Below, in pieces: positions 57,858 through 64,000 of a DNA stretch of 64,000 bases. A program made the position numbers and the translations under genes. The notes beneath the pieces were generated by a model. That model searched no databases. It had not been told where the DNA came from and saw only the letters and a program-made list of their open reading frames with translations. The DNA lies in NCBI RefSeq assembly GCF_030758615.1, contig NZ_CP132381.1, positions 806,001 to 870,000 on the forward strand, read 5' to 3'. Source of the DNA: Gilliamella apis. Its GTDB lineage: Bacteria > Pseudomonadota > Gammaproteobacteria > Enterobacterales > Orbaceae. Every line of letters begins with the position of its first letter. Position 1 is the first letter of the stretch.

Positions 57858-58556
57858 TTACTCATGTCGAGCTTTACGAGCCAAATAATTACCAGTACTT
57901 TGTACAAACTGAATTGCAATAACTAAAATCACGACACAAATGTAGGTAACCGTTGTATCGAATCGTTGATAACCGTATGAAACGGCTAGATCACCAATAC
58001 CACCAGCACCGATGGCTCCAGCCATCGCAGTTGCACCAATTAAACCAATTGTCGCAGTAGTTAGGGTTAAAATTAAAGAGCTAAATGCCTCTGGTAGCAT
58101 AAAATGCCAAATAATTTGTATTGGCGTTGCGCCCATTGATTCAGCTGCTTCAATAATACCACTATTTACATCGAGCAATGAGTTTTCGACTAATCGAGAA
58201 ATATATGGTGCGACATAGAAGGTTAATGGCACAATTGCTGCTGTTGTGCCTATTGAACTACCAACTATTAATTTGGTTAATGGTAGAATTGCTACTAGTA
58301 AGATAATAAAAGGTAATGAGCGAACAAGATTGATAATTGGATTAATTATCTGATAAATCTTTTTATTTTCAAGCAATCCAGACGGTCGAGTAGTGACTAA
58401 ACAAATACCTAATGGAACGCCAATTAATGATCCTAATGTTAAAGCAAAAACTACCATATACAAAGTTTCATAAGATGCTTGAGCAAATTGTGCACTAGTT
58501 ACGTTGGTTGCAAAAGTTGTGCTTAAATAATTTATAATATCATTTACTATTTCCAT
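57858..58556 (-). CDS. metI: Methionine ABC permease MetI
   Basis: Permease of 232 residues with about five helices, of the methionine/D-methionine uptake family. The start at 58556 overlaps the metN stop (TAATG). LVRSLPFIILLVAILPLTK and EAAESMGATPIQIIWHFMLP (EAA loop) are typical. Its partners are MetN and MetQ, all in this cluster. Confidence 0.93.
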   Translation of the reverse strand: MEIVNDIINYLSTTFATNVTSAQFAQASYETLYMVVFALTLGSLIGVPLGICLVTTRPSGLLENKKIYQIINPIINLVRSLPFIILLVAILPLTKLIVGSSIGTTAAIVPLTFYVAPYISRLVENSLLDVNSGIIEAAESMGATPIQIIWHFMLPEAFSSLILTLTTATIGLIGATAMAGAIGAGGIGDLAVSYGYQRFDTTVTYICVVILVIAIQFVQSTGNYLARKARHE

Positions 58557-59599
58557 TAGTTGCTCTCCCAATGTTGGATTTCTGTAACGTTTACCCCATG
58601 TTCACGAAGAAAATGTACCGATTGTTCGATATTACTATCACTACCTTTTAGTTGAACAAACATGCTGCCCAATACAGTTTTTTCAATTTCTGACATATGG
58701 GCAAACAAAATATTGACGACAATTTTTTGTTGTAATATTAACGAATTCATAACAGGTTCTGAGGCTGAACGACCCAGAAATTCAAGCTTAAACAATTTTA
58801 TATTATTTTTATCTCCCTCTATCTCTAAGAGATTTTCAACCACTCCCGCTGGGATTTGATCATTAATTACTGAGCTAACAAAATTTTGTGTGGTTTTATG
58901 TTTGGGATGACCAAACACATCAAGTACATTGCCATGTTCGATAATTTTACCTTTTTCCATCACCGCGACTTTATGACAAACCTGTTCTATAACATGCATT
59001 TCATGGGTAATTAATACCACTGTAATTTTATATTGATCATTAATTTTTTTGATTAACTCCAAAATCGATTGCGTGGTTTGCGGATCGAGTGCTGATGTAG
59101 CTTCATCACAAAGTAAAATATCGGGATCATTGGCCAAAGCTCGGGCAATGCCAATACGTTGTTTTTGGCCTCCTGATAACTCTTTAGGGTAGCTATGAGC
59201 TTTATCACTTAAGCCAACAAACTCAAGCAGTTCGTAGACTTTTTGTTTAATCGCTTGTTTGTCTTTTTTGATTAATACTAAAGGGATAGCAATGTTTTCA
59301 TATACAGTTTTCGATTCAAGTAGATTGAAATGCTGAAAAATCATACCAATTTTACGACGTACTTGCCGTAGTTGTGGATTTGATAATTGATTTAATGATT
59401 GGTTTTGAATAATAACATTGCCTTGTGTCGGTTTTTCCAGAAAATTTATAAGACGTACTAATGTACTTTTTCCTGCGCCACTATAACCAATAATGCCGTA
59501 AATATCGCCTTTTTGGATGGTTAAATTGATGTTTTGTAATGCTTGAGTCGTAATTCCATTGCGTTCATATTGTTTCGATACATTTTCAAATTTTATCAT
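58556..59599 (-). CDS. metN: Methionine ABC ATPase MetN
   Basis: ATPase of 347 residues. Walker A is GYSGAGKSTLVRLI, signature ELSGGQKQRIGIARAL and Walker B ILLCDEATSALDP, followed by a C-terminal NIL (ACT-like) domain (about residues 265-345) that senses methionine. It is 13 bases after the M20 gene. The NIL domain supports a methionine importer, though related importers for other amino acids share it. Confidence 0.94.
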   Translation of the reverse strand: MIKFENVSKQYERNGITTQALQNINLTIQKGDIYGIIGYSGAGKSTLVRLINFLEKPTQGNVIIQNQSLNQLSNPQLRQVRRKIGMIFQHFNLLESKTVYENIAIPLVLIKKDKQAIKQKVYELLEFVGLSDKAHSYPKELSGGQKQRIGIARALANDPDILLCDEATSALDPQTTQSILELIKKINDQYKITVVLITHEMHVIEQVCHKVAVMEKGKIIEHGNVLDVFGHPKHKTTQNFVSSVINDQIPAGVVENLLEIEGDKNNIKLFKLEFLGRSASEPVMNSLILQQKIVVNILFAHMSEIEKTVLGSMFVQLKGSDSNIEQSVHFLREHGVNVTEIQHWESN

Positions 59600-59612
59600 T
59601 ATGTTATACCTA

Positions 59613-60749
59613 TCAATGTTTGGCTAATTCAATCAATCCGAGTTGCGCAAGATTTGCGAGATAATTAGCTGCTGGCATTATCATATTGCGATTAACTAAA
59701 AATTTAGGATGGTGTAGTGCATAGGGGCTTTGCGAGCCAAGATTGATAAATGCACCGGGAACATGATGTAAGTAGTGAGCAAAATCTTCACCGCCGAGTT
59801 GTGGTTGAAAGTCAACAACCTCATAACCTTCTTGTTTAGCAATGTTTTGGCAAAAATCGACCCATTTAGCCACGTTTATAATTGATGGTGGTCCATCAAA
59901 CCATCTTAACTCGGCTTCAGCACCCATACTAAAGGCAATATTTTCGACAATGTTGGTTAGTTGTTGCTTGACCTTTAGCCTTATATCGGGGGTAAGTGTC
60001 CTTACGGTACCTTCCATTTCAACTATTTCAGGGATCACATTCCAAGTGTTTCCACCTAAGAATTTGGTAATGCTAACCACTACTGGGTCGAGCCCACTTA
60101 TGGTACGACTGGAAATTGTTTGTATCGCATTAACAATCTGTGCACCAATGACAATTGGATCAATACCTGATTCAGGTCTTGCAGCGTGTGCTCCAATTCC
60201 CTTTACCGTAATTTCAATACGATCTACATTAGCCGAAAATGGGCCTGCTCGTGAAGCCATTTGGTTAATGGTTAAGTTAGGATTATTATGCATACCAAAA
60301 ATAGCATCAACACCATTGAGTGCACCAATTTCGATAAAATGTAACGCGCCACTAAAATTTTCTTCGGCTGGCTGAAAAAGAAACCGAACTGTTCCTTTTA
60401 GTTGCTGTTCATTGGCTTTTAATAAATAAGCAGCTCCCATTAACACAGATGTATGCAAGTCATGACCACAAGCATGCATAATGCCTTGTTTGGTTGAACG
60501 GTATTGACAGTCAGATTGTTCATCTATGGGTAGGGCGTCAATATCTGCTCGTAAGGCAACAACTGGGCTTCCTGAGCCAATTTCGGCGATAACACCAGTT
60601 TTTGCCCCCAGTTCTAAAATACGAATGTTAGCTTGTTCTAGGCAAGTTCTTAACTTTTTTGTTGTTTCAAATTCTTGATTGGAAAGTTCTGGATTTTTAT
60701 GTAAATCAAGAAAAAGTTGCTCAACAATAGGGGCAATCGTGTCAGTCAT
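59613..60749 (-). CDS. M20-family amidohydrolase (amino-acid deacylase type)
   Basis: Dizinc peptidase/amidohydrolase of 378 residues. Metal ligands lie in GIMHACGHDLHTSVL and FQPAEENFSGALHF, and PQLGGEDFAHYLH supplies the last ligand region. The ATG at 60749 is preferred to a TTG at 60770. It sits between metQ (divergent) and metN-metI. Deacylation of N-acyl amino acids brought in by the importer is a plausible role. The substrate cannot be read from sequence. Confidence 0.88.
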   Translation of the reverse strand: MTDTIAPIVEQLFLDLHKNPELSNQEFETTKKLRTCLEQANIRILELGAKTGVIAEIGSGSPVVALRADIDALPIDEQSDCQYRSTKQGIMHACGHDLHTSVLMGAAYLLKANEQQLKGTVRFLFQPAEENFSGALHFIEIGALNGVDAIFGMHNNPNLTINQMASRAGPFSANVDRIEITVKGIGAHAARPESGIDPIVIGAQIVNAIQTISSRTISGLDPVVVSITKFLGGNTWNVIPEIVEMEGTVRTLTPDIRLKVKQQLTNIVENIAFSMGAEAELRWFDGPPSIINVAKWVDFCQNIAKQEGYEVVDFQPQLGGEDFAHYLHHVPGAFINLGSQSPYALHHPKFLVNRNMIMPAANYLANLAQLGLIELAKH

Positions 60750-60824
60750 GGCATATCCAATAGCTATCAATTTTTGATACTTTTACGGTAGCACAGCTGA
60801 CTTTTTTGCTCTAATAATCGTTTT

Positions 60825-60850
60825 TTATAACTTATTCCAAAAAGTTATAA
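60825..60850. promoter_or_regulatory. 9-bp inverted repeat in the M20-metNI / metQ control region
   Basis: TTATAACTT (60825-60833) and AAGTTATAA (60842-60850) are exact inverse complements with an 8-base spacer, midway between the two divergent genes. It does not match a met box, and I saw none in this gap. A dimeric regulator is plausible. Confidence 0.5.
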
Positions 60851-60932
60851 GATAGAAGTACATGGAATAAATGAATTGTTATTTGTATGTTAGAGTGTTT
60901 GTTAAATTTACATTTCACTGAGGATAGTTCAA

Positions 60933-61781
60933 ATGAAAATAAGTTTTATCAAACAAAAATTTGTTAACAATGTTGCACTATTGGCATTATTTAGTTCTAT
61001 TTTTTTAATTAGCGCATGTGATAACTCATCATCTAAGGTTGATAATCAAACTAAAAAAGAAATCAGTATGGGCGTATCACCAGGGCCATATAATGATCTG
61101 TTCAAAGATGCTGTTAAACCAATACTTGAAGCTGAAGGTTATAAAGTTAAATTAGTTAATTTTCCGCATTTATTAGAATCTGATGTAGCATTAAGCGAAG
61201 GAAGTATTGATTTAACTGTTGCTCAACATACTGCTTATATGGATGTCTTTAATAGTCAACGTAAAGCTAATTTAAAACCGGTAGTGCATGTACCTTCAGT
61301 ACCTGCAGCAATATTTTCGAATAAATATACTTCAATCAAAAATGTCTTTTCTGGTGCTAAAATTGGTATTCCTCAAGATGCCTCAAATGCGGCTCGCTCA
61401 TATAATTTATTGGAAAAAGCCGGTTGGATTAAGTTAAAACCAAATACTAATCCAATTATTGTTAGCAAAAATGATATTGCCGAAAATATTGCTGGTGTAG
61501 ATATTATTGAAATGGATTCTGCCAATATTCCTAGAGTCTTAAATGAGTTAGACTTTGCCGTTATTCCTGGAAGTATTGTTTATTCTGCCAATATAGATTC
61601 GAAAAAAGCGCTGTTATCAGAAACAATTATCCCTGATTTAGAAATTATGGTGGTGGTTAATGGTGGTAATGAAAATAGCCAGTGGGCAAAAGATATAAAA
61701 CGTATTTATCAGTCGCAGCAATTTAAAGAATATATGAAAGAACACAACCAAAATGGTTATTGGGTCATGCCACAAGAATAA
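60933..61781 (+). CDS. metQ: MetQ/NlpA-family substrate-binding lipoprotein
   Basis: Periplasmic binding protein of the methionine importer type, 282 residues. The lipobox ISAC (cysteine about residue 29) anchors it. The mature domain has MGVSPGPYNDLFKDAVKPIL, VAQHTAYMDVFN and IGIPQDASNAARSY. It diverges from the M20-metN-metI unit, and a terminator follows 8 bases after the stop. Its ligand is inferred to be methionine or a related compound. Confidence 0.92.
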   Translation: MKISFIKQKFVNNVALLALFSSIFLISACDNSSSKVDNQTKKEISMGVSPGPYNDLFKDAVKPILEAEGYKVKLVNFPHLLESDVALSEGSIDLTVAQHTAYMDVFNSQRKANLKPVVHVPSVPAAIFSNKYTSIKNVFSGAKIGIPQDASNAARSYNLLEKAGWIKLKPNTNPIIVSKNDIAENIAGVDIIEMDSANIPRVLNELDFAVIPGSIVYSANIDSKKALLSETIIPDLEIMVVVNGGNENSQWAKDIKRIYQSQQFKEYMKEHNQNGYWVMPQE

Positions 61782-61788
61782 TAAGTTT

Positions 61789-61816
61789 GCCCGTTTAAAT
61801 ACGGGCTATTTAATAT
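61789..61816 (+). terminator. metQ terminator
   Basis: GCCCGT and ACGGGC form a 6-bp stem with a 6-base loop, 8 bases after the metQ stop, followed by an AT-rich tract TATTTAATATTTA. It overlaps the 3' end of the convergent rhodanese gene. Confidence 0.65.
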
Positions 61817-62142
61817 TTAGGCATACTGGTATCAATGAGTTGTGCCCATGCGTCAATGCCACCAGTTAAATTATATAGAAAATCACTATCAAAACCATTT
61901 TCGACCAAATAGTTAGCTACATTGAGGCTTCTTACGCCATGATGGCAATAAATCACAATATCTACTTCGTCAGGAATTTTATCTAAATAAAGTGGTATTA
62001 AATTCATTGGAATATGATTGGCGCCGTCAAGCATACAAATGGCGACTTCATTAGCTTCTCGGACATCAAGTAAATAGAGTGGTGCTTTACTCTCAATTTT
62101 TTGTTTTAGTTGTAATGGGCTAATTTCTTTTATCATTGTCAT
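61810..62142 (-). CDS. Rhodanese-domain protein
   Basis: Single rhodanese domain of 110 residues. The sulfur-accepting cysteine lies in VIYCHHGVRSLNVANYL (about residue 65), preceded by LLDVREANEVAICML and followed by GGIDAWAQ. It could be a sulfurtransferase or a sulfur carrier acting on a small acceptor. Some such proteins resemble PspE or GlpE, but I cannot assign one. It is convergent with metQ. Confidence 0.88.
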   Translation of the reverse strand: MTMIKEISPLQLKQKIESKAPLYLLDVREANEVAICMLDGANHIPMNLIPLYLDKIPDEVDIVIYCHHGVRSLNVANYLVENGFDSDFLYNLTGGIDAWAQLIDTSMPKY

Positions 62143-62219
62143 TTTTTAAACTCATTTTAATTTCAGCAAAAATTTTGAGGAACAGGGTTTTTGGCAGCAA
62201 ATTTACTGTTGTTTAATTA

Positions 62220-62269
62220 AAAATCCCACCTTAACTGAATCTTATTGATCAATGACAAGGTGGGATTTT
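62220..62269 (-). terminator. pepN terminator
   Basis: Thirteen-base arms (62220-62232 and 62257-62269, exact inverse complements) enclose a 24-base loop and lie 24 bases past the pepN stop. The minus strand then reads TTAATTAAAC after the stem. Confidence 0.8.
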
Positions 62270-62293
62270 GCTCCTTATAATGCTGTTAATTTA

Positions 62294-64000
62294 TTATGCA
62301 GCTAACGCTTTAGTGATTTTTTCATAGAGATCTTTAGATAAGTTATCTAATTTTAATAAGCTTTCTAAAGCAGCTGTCATTTTTTTCTGACGATTTTCGT
62401 CATAACGTTTTAATCGAATAAGTGGATCAATAAGTCTTGATGCCACTTGTGGATTTTTCTGGTTTAGTTCCATTAATATTTCAACTAAGAAATGGTAGCC
62501 ACTGCCATCTTCAGCATGAAAAGCAACAGGGTTATTGTTAACAAAAGCACCAATTAGACTTCTTATTCGATTTGGATTATTGAGTGAAAAAGAGCGATGA
62601 TTAAGCAATTTTTTCACTGTTGATAATACATTTTGCTCTGGACTTGTCGCATTTAAAGCCAACCACTTATCCATTACTAAACCATCTTGATACCATTTAT
62701 CATCGAAATCGGAGAGTAATGTATGTCGACATGTTAATTGCGCTTTTACTGCTGTGGTAAGCGCCGCTAATGAATCTGTCATATTATTGGCTTGTTGATA
62801 TTGTTGTTCAACTAAAGTATTCGCTAGCGATTTATCGTCAGCATAAGCTAATAATGATAAACAGCAGTTTTTCAACATGCGTTTACCAATGTCAGCATGT
62901 TCAATCTGATATTGTGCAGTTTGATTATGATGATAAACCGCAGTTAGTTCATCATAGAGTTCATTAGCAAAGATACCTAATAAGAATTGACGAACTTGAT
63001 AAATAGCCATCGGATCAACGATATCAAATAGATTTGCCAATTCATTTTCCGAAGGTAAAGTCAGTATTTGTGCGATAAGTGCTGGTTCAGCGGTATCTGA
63101 TAGTAATATTCCTCTAAAAGCATCTAATACTGGCTCAGGAATTGTCATTGATAAATTCTGATGATAATTATTTACATTCATACGCACATATTTTGCTAAT
63201 AACATTTGCGCTGCATCGTAACGACTAAAAGCATTGCTGGCATGTTGCATTAAGAATATAAGATCGTGATCTTGATAATTGTAATTGAGTTTTACTGGAG
63301 CTGAAAAATCTCTTAATAGTGAAACAATTGGTTTTTCTGAAACATGATCAAAAACAAATTCTTGTCTGGATTGGGTTACATTTAGTACGTGATGAATAGG
63401 TTTATTTTGATATTGCAATGCAATTACATCACCATTTTGCTGATAAAGTTCGATATCTAATGGAATATGTAGTGCCTGTTTTTGACTTTGATCTTGCGTT
63501 GCTGGCGTATGTTGCTCAACTGTTAAGGTATATTGTTGATTTTGTGGATTATAGCTGTCCGTTACTGTTAATACTGGTGTACCTGATTGACTGTACCATA
63601 ATTTAAACTGAGTTAAATCAATTCCCGATGCATCTTGCATAGCTGCAACAAAGTCATCACAGGTTGCTGCACTACCATCATGGCGTTCGAAATAAAGTTT
63701 CATACCAGCCTGAAAGTTAGCTTCACCTAATAATGTATGCATCATACGAATCACTTCTGCACCTTTTTCGTATACGGTAACTGTGTAGAAATTATTCATT
63801 TCAATCACTTGTTCGGGACGAATAGGATGAGACATCGGGCTTGCATCTTCAGCAAATTGTACGGTGCGTAACAGTTTGACATCAGCAATCCGTTTGACCG
63901 ATCTGAGTCCTTGATCAGAAGTGAATTCTTGATCTCTAAATACTGTTAATCCTTCTTTTAGGCTAAGTTGGAACCAATCACGACAAGTGACTCGGTTACC
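62294..64000 (-). CDS. pepN: Aminopeptidase N, C-terminal part
   Basis: The window holds 568 residues of the M1-family aminopeptidase PepN, entering from the right edge in frame. The first visible residues GNRVTCRDWFQLSLKEGLTV and, further on, RPEQVIEMNNFYTVTVYEKG belong to the catalytic domain after the zinc site, whose HEXXH is off the edge. A long helical C-terminal domain (last 330 residues or so) follows. Any start inside this window, such as the ATG at 63835, is internal. PepN removes N-terminal residues from peptides in the cytoplasm. Confidence 0.95.
   Translation of the reverse strand, partial: GNRVTCRDWFQLSLKEGLTVFRDQEFTSDQGLRSVKRIADVKLLRTVQFAEDASPMSHPIRPEQVIEMNNFYTVTVYEKGAEVIRMMHTLLGEANFQAGMKLYFERHDGSAATCDDFVAAMQDASGIDLTQFKLWYSQSGTPVLTVTDSYNPQNQQYTLTVEQHTPATQDQSQKQALHIPLDIELYQQNGDVIALQYQNKPIHHVLNVTQSRQEFVFDHVSEKPIVSLLRDFSAPVKLNYNYQDHDLIFLMQHASNAFSRYDAAQMLLAKYVRMNVNNYHQNLSMTIPEPVLDAFRGILLSDTAEPALIAQILTLPSENELANLFDIVDPMAIYQVRQFLLGIFANELYDELTAVYHHNQTAQYQIEHADIGKRMLKNCCLSLLAYADDKSLANTLVEQQYQQANNMTDSLAALTTAVKAQLTCRHTLLSDFDDKWYQDGLVMDKWLALNATSPEQNVLSTVKKLLNHRSFSLNNPNRIRSLIGAFVNNNPVAFHAEDGSGYHFLVEILMELNQKNPQVASRLIDPLIRLKRYDENRQKKMTAALESLLKLDNLSKDLYEKITKALAA

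Noticed and set aside
59842..60375. 177-codon plus-strand frame
   Set aside because: It lies entirely opposite the M20 amidohydrolase gene, whose metal motifs are clear, so it is an antisense shadow.

Overview
The window looks like a stretch of chromosome from an AT-rich gammaproteobacterium. By eye it is about two-thirds A+T, with short intergenic gaps and TAA-biased stops. Gene content and order (rlmD-relA, prlC-rsmJ, bcr-rsuA, yhcB-degQ-degS, mlaFEDCB-ibaG, metJ/metB, a DciA-type helicase loader) point to the Pasteurellales/Orbales side of the class. With sugar-acid and citrate fermentation and a beta-glucoside PTS, a gut-associated Orbaceae (Gilliamella-like) host is my best inference. 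I saw no rRNA, tRNA, CRISPR array, prophage or insertion sequence. Both window edges cut genes: relA on the left and pepN on the right.

Layout. Positions 1-11.6 kb hold housekeeping genes: relA (partial), rlmD, coaD, a secreted alpha/beta hydrolase lacking its serine nucleophile, galT-galE, an nfsA/histidine-phosphatase pair with trmB, then prs, pth and a DUF3597 gene. Positions 11.6-18.8 kb form a hexuronate island: uxuR-uxuA on the minus strand and uxuB-uxaC-exuT on the plus strand. The divergent control region has a UxuR/ExuR-type palindrome and a perfect CRP box. A second, orphan UxuR-type site lies beyond uxuA. Positions 18.9-24.6 kb hold dciA, zapG, degQ, degS, rpmE, metJ and metB, with four contiguous 8-bp met boxes between metJ and metB.

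Positions 24.6-33.9 kb form a citrate fermentation island. A CitS-type carrier, a fumarylacetoacetate-hydrolase-fold (FAH) enzyme and citC-D-E-F-X are on the minus strand, diverging from a CitA/CitB two-component system. No oxaloacetate decarboxylase pump is present in the window, so the FAH-fold enzyme is a candidate for the missing step. The remaining cofactor gene, citG, lies 11 kb past the carrier, directly behind ftsK.

Positions 34.0-38.3 kb carry a glutathionyl-hydroquinone reductase, a polar amino-acid ABC importer with an embedded acetyltransferase, and a GyrI-like protein. Positions 38.3-40.6 kb carry an RNA-repair cassette: an ATP-dependent RNA ligase overlapping an HD-phosphoesterase/polynucleotide-kinase fusion. 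It has its own strong promoter and a structured leader with an 8-codon upstream ORF; I consider this the most interesting locus here. Positions 40.6-44.8 kb hold a beta-glucoside PTS and phospho-beta-glucosidase plus a large, nearly gene-free gap. Positions 45.7-64 kb hold ftsK, a gamma-carbonic-anhydrase-like gene, bcr, rsuA, rsmJ, prlC, ibaG, the Mla lipid-transport operon, a MetNI/M20/MetQ importer cluster, a rhodanese and pepN.

Together the accessory genes describe a fermentative, host-associated lifestyle. Glucuronate and galacturonate go to 2-keto-3-deoxygluconate precursors, citrate goes to acetate plus oxaloacetate, and plant beta-glucosides enter by the PTS.
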